Below are positions 44,358 through 55,608 of a stretch of 64,000 bases of DNA, piece after piece. The stretch spans positions 2,734,104 to 2,798,103 of the forward strand of contig OZ036010.1 of NCBI GenBank assembly GCA_964035015.1. The letters run 5' to 3'. Under the pieces are notes generated by a model that worked only from the letters and a program-made list of their open reading frames with translations, ran no database searches and had not been told where the DNA came from. The translations under genes and the position numbers were made by a program. Each line of letters starts with the position of its first letter. Within the stretch, counting starts at the first letter, position 1. This DNA is from Corallium rubrum. Lineage: Eukaryota; Cnidaria; Anthozoa; Scleralcyonacea; Coralliidae.

Positions 44358-45350
44358 AGAGGCAGCAGACAGGGGTTGATCGGACTGCTGGGGTTGGCAT
44401 TTAACAAGCTACATCTCTCTCTTGCTTCCAATTCACTCTTAAGTTGGGATAGAACTTCATTAACGTTCCAATTGCTTTTATCAATCTTTCTACTCAGTAA
44501 AAGTGTAAGCTCTTCGGGAATTCTACTCATGATAATTGGAACTAAAAGGTTACCATATGATCCAGACGAAACTCCAAGGTTCTGCAAACTTCTCAGGTGT
44601 GTCTCGATAGTATCGTATAATTTACGTACCTTCTTTATCTCATCAACGTTGGTCACTCTTTCCAAACTCAGCAAGGCGTCCATATGTCTTGACACAATAA
44701 CTTGATTATCTGCGAATCTTTCCTTCAACAAACTTACAGCAGTGTCATAGTTCTCGGCTGTCAAGGTAAATCCAGCAATCGTAGCCGCAGCTGGGCCATC
44801 TAAGAGACTTTTCAGATAGTTAAACTTATCTACCTTCGAAACATCTTCGTTGTTGTGTACAGCAGCCTCGAAGCTATCCCAGAACGACTGCCATGACATC
44901 GAATCTCCCGAGAACTTTCTCAACGTTAACTTCGGTAATCTTGCTTTCTGCTTCGTTGGACTTGGCGTCGTTTGCGACGTTCCACTTGACTGACTATCAC
45001 TCGCACTGGCTTCAGCATTCTTCGACGACGTACTAACTTTATCCAAAACTCTGTTAATCTTAATCAAGGCTCGACTCAAAATCTCGCTAAATTCACTTGC
45101 CCCAAATATCTCGTCGTTGATTTTCGTCTCATTAGTCGCCTCTACTATAACATCATCCAGTTTATTGATAAGTTCTTTCTTGCTGAGTAACGTTGCCTTG
45201 TATCCCTTCTAGCTTGTCAAACTCACTCGGCGAACCGTGGAAATCGCTTAGTAATTCTTCGACATGTTGCATTGTTTTCTCCACAAACAGTCAGTGCCCT
45301 GCGCGAAGTTTCACTTTCTTAGCAGTGTTTGCTTTGGACATCTCTACTCA
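44282..45350 (-). pseudogene. BEL-2 gag
   Basis: The clear part (44282-45079) has LPKLTLRKFSGDSMSWQSFW, the DUF1759-like gag core, NYLKSLLDGPAAATIAGF and a long helical region. The likely start is an ATG near 45350 (MSKANTAKKVKLRAG), but a stop follows at once and frames change several times before 45079. It shifts frame again into the zinc-knuckle segment near 44350. Confidence 0.8.
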
Positions 45351-45379
45351 AACTGCATATAATCTGGCTCGAAGTACCA

Positions 45380-45550
45380 TGAACTCGATTGGGGACTGTA
45401 TTGACGGTTTTCTTTCTTGGTTTAATCGATCTTTACTCTAACAAAATACGACCACAAAGGTCTACTCTAAACTCGACTCTCAAAACTCTACTGTTCTCGT
45501 CCGATCACGCGACTCGGGTCATGTGATATCACATCTCTAAATTTAGTACA
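45380..45550 (-). repeat. BEL-2 5' LTR
   Basis: 171 bp, followed on the - strand by TGGTACTTCGAGCCAG, the primer-binding site. The LTR drives transcription towards lower coordinates. Confidence 0.88.
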
Positions 45551-45555
45551 ATATG

Positions 45556-46081
45556 CTCAACTTTCGTTAAATGATTTAAATAAGTTTTGTCATCCTATCC
45601 ATAAATTCTATAAGACTATAATTATCCCAAGGATTTAATATCATTTGTTTTTATATCTTTATATCTGTTTGTTTTTATATTGGTTGTATATCAGGAGTGC
45701 TTATTTTAATCAGGGGGTGGGGGGTGGGGGGTGGGGTGTTTCAAAAAAGCATGTAAAAGTGGGCGAGGGGTTGTTGCGTTTATGTATTCCTAGTTATGTA
45801 TATATGACTTGTTAAATCTTATTATTAAAAGTTATGTTTACTTACCTGTTTAATACTTTGATATTTCTGAAGCGATGTCAGCGTCAGTCGGCATTGAACG
45901 GTGTGGACGAACTTTATTTCCAACTACTCTCCCCCCCCCCCTCGGACATCTAAATTAAATTTTCCCCTCCCCCCTTCCAGACAGCGAAAATTTATTACGT
46001 GGGGGGGGGGGGGGGGTTATGGATCTTTTCTGGAACGACCCATTTTGAATTTCAAAAAGCCATTGCACTTTGTGAAATGTA
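45556..46081. other. Non-coding, with G- and C-homopolymer runs
   Basis: G-rich words at 45714-45740 and paired C/G runs at 45930-46016. No gene is seen. Confidence 0.5.
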
Positions 46082-46089
46082 CTTCTCAC

Positions 46090-46419
46090 CAGGCCTGACG
46101 AGAAGGGGGGGGGGCAGCCTGGTCGTTAACCAGGGGGCCGCAGTCGAATTTAGTTTTATAATAATCAACAACTGAAGTTTTAGTAATGAGCATTGCATTG
46201 GGCCCCTAATGGATTTGTCAATGTCACGGCGGCTTTTGTACGGCTTCATTAGTGCCATTGGAACTTTTGTGACTTTGTTATTACCGTCATGGGGCCCTCT
46301 ATAGCCTTTTCAATTATGGGTTCCTTTTATGGTTTGATTAAATAAGACAAACATGAAGAGGGGTAGGGGCCCACAAATATTTTTTGGCCAGGGGCCCAAA
46401 ATTTCTCTCGGCAGCCCTG
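46090..46419. mobile_element. hAT non-autonomous element, 330 bp
   Basis: The ends are CAGGCCTGACGAGAA and, on the other strand, CAGGGCTGCCGAGAGAA. A perfect 8-bp duplication CTTCTCAC flanks it (46082-46089, 46420-46427). Both traits are those of hAT. No transposase. Confidence 0.85.
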
Positions 46420-46597
46420 CTTCTCACTTTATAATAAAATGTTGACACATCAAGTAATATACATGTAAAATGGTCTCATCATTAATTTCTTAAGACTTTA
46501 ACAGAGTTGAATTTAAGACTGCGTTCACACGAGTCCGGTATAGAAAATATACGGTAAAATGTGTCAATAAACCTAGAAACTTAAAACTTAAACTGAG

Positions 46598-46942
46598 GTA
46601 CAATTTAAGACTTGAAATTGAATTCTTCTGTTTTTCAGTTTATATTATCGTGAAGTTTCTTCGTTGTCGCCTTGTCGGAAATGAAGAAAAACAACGAAAT
46701 TTAAAGGTTTTACAGCTCAGCAATAGAAACAAATGCAAGAATTGGCGTCTTAAACTTTATTGAGTACTTCTTGTGTCCTTACATTCGTTTAAATTTTCTT
46801 AAAATAACTCTTTTTGTCTGTTTTCAATCTAAGAAAGCTTATGAACTATAGTGGCGCCCATCTTAGGTAGTGGTCAGGTCATCATATACAATTGGCACGC
46901 TAAATTCGGCCTCATGTCCTATCCAGTTTTATTGAGATCAGT
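46598..46942 (+). repeat. Interspersed repeat, copy 1 (~345 bp)
   Basis: Matches 56605-56953 in the same orientation with few differences, including 'agtttatattatcgtgaagt' and 'gagtacttcttgtgtcctta'. No terminal repeats or coding frame identify its class. Confidence 0.75.
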
Positions 46943-48020
46943 GATGTTCCCTCGGTAGAAGGTAAAATCAATATGGCGACAGCGAAGAACACATATCACC
47001 GTTAAGCATGCTGGGTACTCAAGGCCGGCTTCGACACGCTGGACACTATGCGATACTGGTGCACTACTATATACTTGGCAAGTGCATGTAGTTCGCTACT
47101 GGCTACAGTTACCGTTTCAAAAGTTTAACAAACTATTTCGCTACTTCAATTTGATACTATACATTGTTACGTTCGTATATGGATTTTTCAAGTTTTAAAA
47201 TATCTGTCGGTCGCGGACCATTTATGAAACTGTCAGACGTAAAGAGGAGCCCGCCGGACATTCTGTCCGTCCCAAGTGAAATTGAGGTTAATAGTTTGTA
47301 TGACTCGAGTTATTAGTGTCCGACAAAACTGTAAATTTGTCTCACAAAACTGTAAATTTGTTCAACGTAAATATACCCTGGTCCAAGTACGGAGGCTAAC
47401 GCCTTAAGACAACGTTTTTTTGTCTTCTGAGCTCCCGCGTGGAACGAAGAAATAGAAACTCTTCAATTTGCGCAATTGAAAAGTCGAGTGCACGACATTT
47501 ACAATTTGACATCTAGTTTTACGTCAACCTTTAAATGGGGGAACGGGGGTAATATATTGCATGAAAAGTGGTTTATAATCAAGCACAATGACATGGTTTT
47601 CGAACTGAACTCAAAGTCACCGAACATTATCAGAGATTTTGTCCCACTCAAACTCACAGTCATCGGACATTTTGTCAGACAGCTCTGCAAAACATATTAT
47701 AATACCTAGGACTGTTTATTCCAGACCTTGGCAGTTAAATAACTAAAACTTCTCATTGATTTGAAGTTTCAGTAGCGCCAGTATAGGTTGTTATTTCTAG
47801 TTTATAACTCTCGTTTGTAGAGATCCTAAACATGTTAGCTATACTTTGCGGCCATTCTTGCCTTAATGCTTTGCTAACTAGTTTAATAGTTTGTTTTTCT
47901 CTTCTTTCATCAAGAGTTTTCCAATTTAATTTTTTAAAATGTTATCTGCATGAGTGCATGTATCTCATACGTAGTACATCTTTTATTTTAATTCCTTGAA
48001 AGTTTTCATGGCGATAATGT
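46943..48020. other. No firm gene
   Basis: A 77-codon frame (47476-47709, +) has a plausible amino-acid mix but no known domain, no supported splice sites and no partner; I do not call it. Confidence 0.4.
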
Positions 48021-48021
48021 A

Positions 48022-48093
48022 ATATAAATAAGTTTTGTGGAAACACCACGTAAAATATTTCTTTGCTAAGTGTTCCACAAAACTTATTTATAT
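48022..48093. repeat. Small hairpin
   Basis: 'atataaataagttttgtgga' (48022-48041) pairs with its complement at 48073-48092 around a ~30-base loop. Confidence 0.65.
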
Positions 48094-48706
48094 CTTTTAT
48101 TTTGCTGGAAGTATTTCACATATTATGATTCCCTTTACTACAGTTTGACATTTCCTTCTTTCGTTACTTTCCTTCCAGAATTTCTGGTTCTTTAGTGTTC
48201 TTCAAGTTAATACACAAACTGTGAGCAAACAAACCTTTCATCTTTGAAAATGTCTCACGTAAGTACGGATATACATTGGAGATTATTATGTTTAGGATGA
48301 ACAATTTCTGCCATAGCGATGCATTATGGGAATCGAAGTAGCACTTTTCTTTCAGCCAATTTGCTTGCTGTTAGCTGAGTGTGGATGCTATATTAGGGGT
48401 TTTTTATATGGAGGCGAGCTAGTCTGGGTACCCGAGCTGACCCGCTTTGCCGAACTGAATTTCATCTTGTGTTTACATGAGAATTTCTAGCCCTCCTACC
48501 TGGGTTGGCTTGCTTACTCAAGTTACCCGGGCTGAATCCTACATTTGCGAGCATGTTTTCATTTTATGACTTACACAAAAGCAAGCAGGACTTGCAAAAT
48601 AACAATTTGACTAGAAAATACTTGTAAACGAGAAGGTTGACGCATGTACAGAACTTTTACATGCATTCCAGGTGAAGTATAGGCGAGCCAGCGTGGTCGA
48701 TCGCGT

Positions 48707-49079
48707 CAGGGGCGGATCTAGGATTGTTGAAACGGGGGGGGCGAGGGCGAAGCCCGAGCCTTCTAGGGGGTCCGGGGGGTTGGCAGCACGTTTGAGCACT
48801 CAGCAGTAGAAAAAAGTTATATATTTGGGTTACTTGTACTTTTTTGTAACACTTTCAAAAAAAACAACTTAAAAAAAGCAAATGAAAACTACAACTTCAC
48901 GGTCAACTAGAGCTGTCCTAAACGGAAGAGCAATAGTAGCTCAGTAACTTCAACGGACAGTTAAGAACAATGAAGGCGCATCAATATTTAGCGTCATTTA
49001 TTAATTTTTTCTAGACCAAAGAGGGGGGTGGCTAGCCACCCAATCCACCTCCCCCCCCCCCCCCCTAAATCCGCCCCTG
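48707..49079. mobile_element. hAT-like (5-bp TSD) element with CAGGGGCGGAT ends
   Basis: Ends CAGGGGCGGATCTAGGA and TAAATCCGCCCCTG are inverted. The flanks carry CGCGT at 48702-48706 and 49080-49084, a 5-bp duplication as in the hAT5 group. It has long C and G runs near both ends, no transposase. Confidence 0.72.
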
Positions 49080-49267
49080 CGCGTTTATATGGAAAAATGG
49101 CCAGCCCGGGTAACCGAAATCTCAAGCCCGGTTGCTGTCTCGCCTCGATATCAACACATGCACTTCTCGGTGTTTTCAAATCAGATAATAAACAGCTTCT
49201 CGTGTATGATGTATTATACTTTATATCCTCTCAGTTTTAATGAGAGTTTCAAAATTTATCTATTTAA

Positions 49268-49942
49268 GGTGGCTCCATACAGTTTCTCGAAAAATGGAAA
49301 ATACAAGTTTGAGAGTCCAAAACACGTGATTAAACAATTCGGAAAAAGAATAAAACTAAATGTTATGCATAGTTAAACAGTCGGACAATCAAAAACTGTT
49401 ACCAAATAAATAGCAACAGTTGTTGCTATGGCAACAATGACATTTCAAAATGGCTACCAATTACCTTTCAAACTAATTTAATTCAAGAAAAACTTTGGTG
49501 ACCCCCAATTTTTTTTTCATTAAAACTTTCCTGGAAGTGCGAGTAATCACTAGGCCGATTTTAAAAAAATTCTGTAGAACGAAATTTTTTAAAAATTAAC
49601 AAACATGATTTTTCTGGAAAAAAAATTATTCCTTCTACAGAATTTTTTTTAAATCGGCCTATTGATTACTCATACGTCAAGAAAAGTTTTAATGAAAAAA
49701 AAATTGGGGGTCACCAAAGTTTTTTTTGAATTAAATTAGTTTGAAGGGTAATTGGCAGCCATTTTGAAACGTCATTGTTGCCATAGCAACAACTGTTGGT
49801 ATTTATTTGTTAACAGTTTTTGATTGTCAGACTGTTTAACTATGCATAACATTTAGTTTTATTCTTTTTCCGAATTGTTTAATCACGTGTTTTGGACTCT
49901 CAAACTTGTATTTTCCATTTTTCAAGAAACTGTGGAGCCACC
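49268..49942. mobile_element. TTAA-flanked palindromic element, family GGTGGCTCC, copy 1
   Basis: TTAA on both sides (49264-49267, 49943-49946) and ends GGTGGCTCC/GGAGCCACC. The two arms of ~330 bp are nearly perfect complements over the full length, leaving almost no loop. TTAA targets point to piggyBac or Kolobok. The open frames on either strand are not protein genes. Confidence 0.82.
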
Positions 49943-49963
49943 TTAAAATGGAATGCAAATAGT

Positions 49964-50095
49964 GAAATAAAAGTAGCGTGCTGCGTAGGCAGTGTTGAAG
50001 CAACAATCGAAATATAGTAAGGTTAGATATACTGCCGAAACCGAGAACGTAGGAGTCTAACGTTTCGAGCGAAGGTCCTGAAACGTAACGAGTGT
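49964..50095 (-). repeat. Penelope-like tail fragment
   Basis: Shares the 'aaataaaagtagcgtgctgc' leader and the 'ctgccgaaac.gagaacgtag' block with 3483-3600. The hammerhead-like half is cut: the GAAA side is present, but the CTGACGA box is replaced by 'ggtcctgaaacg'. Confidence 0.55.
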
Positions 50096-50429
50096 AAACA
50101 AACAACAAGCTTATATAAGAAGGATAATCATGTGACCAAAAATAAGCCAATCAGATAAAAATAGCAATAACAAATAAATGAGATGCGAAAAAATTAGCCA
50201 ATCCAAGCAAAATAACAATAACAAATAAATAATGAGATGCGCAAGACATTTGCTATTAGAACAATCAAATCGAAATATAGCAAGGTTGGTGTGCAAATAC
50301 ATTATCATAATGGCATTTCTTCATATCATAATGTAAAGTTGAATTTTGAACCTCATTACGCGCCATATACTGGAGCGTGGAATATGGTTCTGTAATGTTT
50401 CAGTCATGTGCCTACGTACCTGTTGGCCT

Positions 50430-50517
50430 TCCTTCCTCCCCTCCCCTCCCCTCCCCCTCCCCTCCCTCCCTCCCTTCCTTCCTCCCTTCTTTCCTTCCTT
50501 CCTTCTTTTCTTTCTTC
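50430..50517. repeat. Pyrimidine microsatellite (CCCTC/TTCC)
   Basis: A T/C-only run with CCCCTC units, then CCTT units. Open frames through it (PSPPLPSLPPFLPP) are artefacts. Confidence 0.9.
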
Positions 50518-50590
50518 CATATGCATCGTATAACCATCCCACTTCTAGTGAGAGTTTCAAATTCTCCTACGTCAAATAGAATGTTATTAA

Positions 50591-51154
50591 GGTGGCTCCC
50601 TATGGTTTCAATAAATACGCGCTGTTTCATACGCTCATTATCTAATGTTATTCATAAGTTTAAAAATTTGTTAGATGAATACTAAGTAGACCTTACTATA
50701 GCAGAACTATCGCAGATATAAAATATCTATCAAAAAGTTCAATGACGTTGGAACTTTGGTATATTTTCAAATATTGCATAATTGAAGCGGCATGTCTTCA
50801 GTTTGCTTCGGTGAAATTTTTTAAAAATTGCTGAGATGATAGATATTGTTGTAGGGAATATCCATGCATAAACTGAAGGTAGGTTGTAGGGACAGATTTT
50901 TCGCTATAAAAGTTATCGATTTAAAAAAGTTCTGTCTTATGAAATTTTTTTAAAATTATATATACTTTAGAAATTCTTATAAGCTACTTAATTACAAAAT
51001 TTTACCAAAATTTACCGAAGAAAACGTCTACAAGTCTAACATCCATGTCGACGCGGTCATAGAATTTCGAAAGGACAAGGTCGCTGTTTACGCATGCGTA
51101 GCGATACTATTTCTAGTCACCAGTCCCCTATTGAAATTACTATAGGGAGCCACC
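50591..51154. mobile_element. TTAA-flanked element, family GGTGGCTCC, copy 2
   Basis: TTAA at 50587-50590 and 51155-51158; ends GGTGGCTCCCTAT and ATAGGGAGCCACC. Unlike copy 1 it has a ~500-bp unique interior with no coding sequence. It may be an intermediate form between a full element and the palindromic one. Confidence 0.8.
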
Positions 51155-51307
51155 TTAAAATCATCGGATTTTTCCCAAGTAAAATGCAGATGCTTACCTG
51201 CAGATGCTGTCTCAACTCATATATGCATTGATTTATGGGGAAACTTGTTAACGGTTTCGTCTAAATGATTTTGAAAGCTTTTGAATGAACTGTTGACTTT
51301 TCTTTAG

Positions 51308-51677
51308 GCAGGGAATCTGTTGTATCCACTTTCTGGGACAGAATATAAAATGGTTCCTAACAAACCAATTTCAATCAATTTGGACCAAGAACGCGTTCCT
51401 AAAAGTGCTTTTGAAGTCATTGTTTATGCTAAAGTTGACTCTGGATACGTCCAAGGAAAAGATCAATCTGGTGAGCTGGTTGTAAGCACCACCACTTTGA
51501 ACGGGACGATTGAGAGGAAGCTGTTCTACCACGTCTACGGACAGTCGGCATGGTCCTATAATTCGGAGAATATCCCACTTCCTGTAGCAGCTGGATATAC
51601 CCAAGATGTTGCTGCTGAACTAAAAGGTCCTGACGGAGGTAGTTTTCGTGCGACAGTTCAAATTGTTGGTTACAAGA
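51308..51677 (+). CDS. Isolated coding-like exon, unknown protein
   Basis: Open from an acceptor (tgacttttctttag/GCAGGG) to a donor (TACAAGA/gtaagt), phase 0 in and phase 1 out. It encodes ~123 residues rich in beta-type alternation: NKPISINLDQERVPKSAFEV, YAKVDSGYVQGKDQSGELV, LFYHVYGQSAWSYNSENIPL, and FRATVQIVGYK. This looks like a compact beta-sandwich of a secreted or surface protein, but I do not recognise the family. No neighbouring exon was found. It lies between two mobile elements, so it may be a real internal exon with long introns or an orphan. Confidence 0.65.
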
Positions 51678-51737
51678 GTAAGTAATTGACAGCTCAACCT
51701 CAGTTTTGTTATGCAACAAGTCACCAAAGAACTTAGT

Positions 51738-53180
51738 TTAATCATAGGCAGCATAGACATATAGAATACGACTGACCCTTGATGCGAGCAGCGTTGTGTT
51801 TTACTTGCTTTGTGGGGAGGAGGGGAGTACGTTTGTTAACCGTTGGTATACGAATTGAAATCGAATAACACTATATGTCTGTAAATGTTCAGAATATAGA
51901 CCTAAATCCATATATAGAAATGCGAAATAGATATTCTTACCTTGTTTCTACATTGTATTTGCTAATATTTGTGTCTTCTCGAGTCGAGTACTATTAGTGT
52001 CTTCCCAAACCTATTTCAGCGTGTTGTCACTCGCTATCTAAAAATAAGGAAGGCTGGTGAGTTCTTTTGCAAATATTTCAGACGGCCTTCACTTGAAGCT
52101 CCATAAAATCGAGAGAAACTGCTCGATCTCGCCAAAATTACTACTAGCCTATAATTTTCCTTTTCGTTCCTTGCTTTCTCGATCCCGAAGTTTATCTTCG
52201 CAGCTCGAGAAACGCTCATATGCAAACTCTTTGGTTTTGCAAAAGCTTCGTCTGGACGCGTTCTCACGAACGACCGGTATCACTCGGTTATGGATAACCC
52301 CGCGAAATCAGGGACGGCCGAGCAGGCTATAGCAGGCTGTAACACCCCCAATATTTTTTCGGACTGAAAGTTTCATCGATCGCATAATCAAATATGGCAG
52401 CCAAAAATGGCTAGTTATATTGCGCTTGATAGTGTAAAAGGTATACAATGATAACAACATAAATACGTTACGATACAATGTCTTATGAGAGTACAATATG
52501 GTTAAAACACTTTACCGTGCGTCAGTTGTTACAGTATACATTCAAAAACAAGCAAACAGCGGCAATGTTCCACTTTTTTTACTACCTTTGTCAAAACCTG
52601 GCTATGGCTTATGGTTAAATAATATGAAATAAAAAAGGGTAAAGGGACTGGGGGGACTAATCATCCTTACTTGAGCCAGCGGCTGAATTGCGAAGGACGC
52701 AAATCAATGTGGCCGTGTCGAGGCATACATAGGTACTGTAACAATAGCTCAATGCTGTGTCTTAACTTAAATACACCAAATGCATTTCAGCACACATCAA
52801 TTAAAAAATAATAATTTGGGGGGGGGGCCGCGGGAGTATGGCCCCGACCCCTTATAAATCTTGCACTTTCCGTTAGCACCCCCAATCTGAAAATGCTCCG
52901 CGGTCCCTGGAAATAGATACAAAGTCGACTCGGGAAAACACAAACATCAACAAATACAATGAAGAAACAAGGTAAAAAGATTTATTTCGCATTTCTATAG
53001 ATTTTGGTATATCGTGTATTTATAATGTTATTCGATTTGAATTCGGACCAATGGTCGACACTCGTAGCCCCTCCCCCTCCCCGCAAAGCAGGCGTGTTTC
53101 AAAACGGAATACAAAAGGAATACAACACCACCCGCATCAAGAGTCAGCCTCGTATCGTACGGGCTGCCCTGGGGTTTAAT
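51738..53180. mobile_element. Long-arm palindromic element, copy 1 (with hAT-like insert)
   Basis: The left arm (51738-52308) and right arm (52910-53180) are inverted relatives; both carry a GT donor behind 'aacaag' facing outward (51939-51940 on -, 52972-52973 on +). The right arm is shorter. A hAT-like element sits at 52309-52909. The same family forms 55609-56516. No transposase found. Confidence 0.7.
52309..52909. mobile_element. hAT-like (5-bp TSD) element, 601 bp
   Basis: Ends CAGGGACGGCCGAGCA and, on the other strand, CAGGGACCGCGGAGCA. GAAAT is repeated at 52304-52308 and 52910-52914. Both ends also carry a 'cacccccaat' word. It lies in the centre of the palindromic element. Confidence 0.75.
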
Positions 53181-53356
53181 CAATATTCAGCATTAGAAAT
53201 TTTTAGTGGTGATGATATATACGTATATGATTAGACATGTGTCATGCAGTGTATTTAGCTTACTGTGAGAAGTAATTAACTACTTGTAACTGTACATGTG
53301 TACTAGAGTCAGTCGCTTAAGAATTAGTCGCTTGTTACGAATACTGGAGGTTATAA

Positions 53357-53750
53357 GCCTGGCGCACATGCACGCTACGATTTTATTCCGCCGATCAAAA
53401 GCATTGGACATTACGTGTGCCGTGTCATTACAGAGTGATTTTCATCGGCCGATTTTTGTCGTAAAATATCAAAATGTTTTGATATTGCCCAACTAAAAAT
53501 CAGTTGAAATATAGCATCGTATCGCATCGTATCGTGTGAGGCGAGTATCAACTTTTATCGTTCACTAATCACTCAATATTCTTCCTGATATTTTTTGATT
53601 TGATGATCGTAAAAATGGTCGCTCCATTTGCTAAGATGTGGGCTTTTACATGCATGTAACTGGCACACGTTTTTGGTAAACGCCAATTTTTATCGGTCGA
53701 CCAGCCGTTAAATTAAAAATCGACCGACTAAAATCGTAGCGTGCGCTTTA
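53357..53750. mobile_element. MITE with GCACGCTACGATTTTA ends
   Basis: 'cacgctacgatttta' near the left end and 'taaaatcgtagcgtg' near the right end are inverted, with 'ccgatcaaaa'/'atcggtcga'-like sub-terminal words. The exact borders are unclear. Confidence 0.6.
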
Positions 53751-55608
53751 GTGCTGGTTTTATTAAATCGTATAGCCAGGCTTTATAGTGATAATTATTT
53801 TGTCTTGTAAAGTTAATAATTAAGACTTTTTACTTTTAGTCAACTAATAAATATGACAAAATTGCTCTGAAGCATTTATTGGTCTTTGCTTTTGCTATCC
53901 TAGTTATCAGCTACAGTCAAGGGGACGCAAACTTCCGTCCCGGCGAAACATCGATGTAATCTCTGTAGTTTTTACCATAGAGATCATAATTATAAGACTA
54001 GAGAGGGTATTCATATGCTGACGTGTTACCCAGTATAAAATATTAATATTAGTGTAATAATAAAGTTTACCAATGTATGAATACCTTTTCAGCTTAATTT
54101 CTTTCTCTCTTGATTTAACCGAAGAAAAAAGGCTGTTTGTCGTGTTATTTATGTCTCTAAAGGGCCTAGATACTAGCTTTGCCCCTCTAATGGTGGCGTT
54201 CAATTTTCTTCGAAATTTTGCCGGCGTTAATGCCCCCTTTAGTCTTATACTTATGACCTCTATAGTTTTGTATCTTGAAGGGGCACCTCTATTAAGGCCT
54301 TAGTGGACGGGGAATTTCTGAGGTGTCCAGAGGTGTAAGTTGTTTCAACCTCCATATGGGGGACAACTAATGTGCCAGATACCTCTCATAAGAGTCGTGA
54401 TGAAGCTTAGATTAAACTTTACATTTATAATGATTTGGCGACATGTATACAAAGTCTTGCTAAGGCCCTTGCATATGGCAGATCAGCTGGATCGCATGGG
54501 ATGACTACTGGGAACGAGATTGATAAGTTGGCTGAATTGCAGTGTGCACTGGAAACGAACGATTGTCAGGGCTCATGTTGAGGGCATGTGATCACATAAA
54601 AATATAGCCTAGTTTTTAAGCCTTTCCTTTCCGCCATGAGCTGGGCCGCGTAGTCGGTTTGGGTTCTTGGGAAGACTGGGGAGAGGCTGGAAACGAGAAG
54701 GCCTAGCAACATTCGCAAAAAGGTCCTGCCCAGAATCGTTCTGGCCCTGCCTCCTCCGCAGGCCCTTGTTGCATCATGGACAGGTCACACACGCCGAATT
54801 TAGGAGATCCTGTAAAAAATTTGGCAAAACTTGGCACGGAATAAATTTGCATAATTAACTACCATTGTTAATAGCCATGGCTATATCCGAAGATTTTGAA
54901 GGCCATTGAAGACTTCTGGCATACGAATCCTAGCTTTAAAATGAAGGAATTGTTGAAAAAATTAATTACGGTTGAACTTTGTCAACTTTCGGCCGGAATC
55001 AACGAAAATGCACTTTAGTCTACCCAGAGACTCTTGGGTTTATACTTTTGCGGTTTCCACAACAACTGAATTACGCTACACTAGCCTACAATTTAACAAA
55101 ATTAAATCTCATTAACTCTTGGTCAGTTGACAGTCTTCGATAGCTAAATAAACCGAAAAACAATAAGAAAAACCTGTACTTTCCTGACCGTCGAATTAGC
55201 TTTTGTTCGGCAGATATTTTTCCTTCAATTCCTTTTTGTCGCTAAAAATATCATTGGCAGAAGGTTGGTAATTCTAAAACATATTGGTTTCTTCATTGTC
55301 AATGGGTCACAGTGTTAAAAGAACTTGGACGTACACGTTTGTCGAACAGCGGCCGGAAAAAAATTGCAGGCCCTCTCAAAACTATCGCCTCTAGGGCCTA
55401 GTCTCGCTGTGCATAGTGGGATCAGTCCCCATTTTGTTTAGTGGAACATATGACGCAATGTGGCCTTAGAACTTGTTCCCAATCCTAAAGTTGACTAGCA
55501 TAAGCAATCTTGACGTCAGCACGGTCAGATTATCCGGGGGTAGGAATATTATGTGTGCTGTGCCAGGGGAGTCGGAAAAGCCGTAAAGCAAACAACAGAT
55601 GCCGGTTC
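53751..55608. other. No gene recognised
   Basis: A short patch (54738-54788, 'gcatcatggacaggtcacac') is repeated inverted at 56977-57016. Short open frames lack any support. Confidence 0.45.

Larger units (their letters stand above)
31504..45550 (-). mobile_element. BEL/Pao LTR retrotransposon BEL-2 with nested insertions
   Basis: LTRs at 31504-31687 and 45380-45550 are nearly identical apart from two small indels. They start TGTACTAAATTTAGAG and end GAGTTCA on the - strand. The target duplication ATATG is seen at 31499-31503 and 45551-45555. A primer-binding site TGGTACTTCGAGCCAG abuts the right LTR. Between them run gag, protease, RT, RNase H and integrase, in many broken frames. Insertions: a Gypsy element (32644-38186) in integrase and a TIR element (40296-42933) in RT. 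Without them the element is about 5.9 kb, normal for BEL. Confidence 0.92.

Noticed and set aside
47476..47709. 77-codon frame on +
   Set aside because: Plausible composition but no homology, no supported exon borders.
49836..50150. 104-codon frame on -
   Set aside because: Spans a palindromic TTAA element and a Penelope-type tail; no protein signature.
53004..53234. 76-codon frame on +
   Set aside because: Lies behind the outward donor of the palindromic element, so it would be intronic; not conserved in the partner arm.
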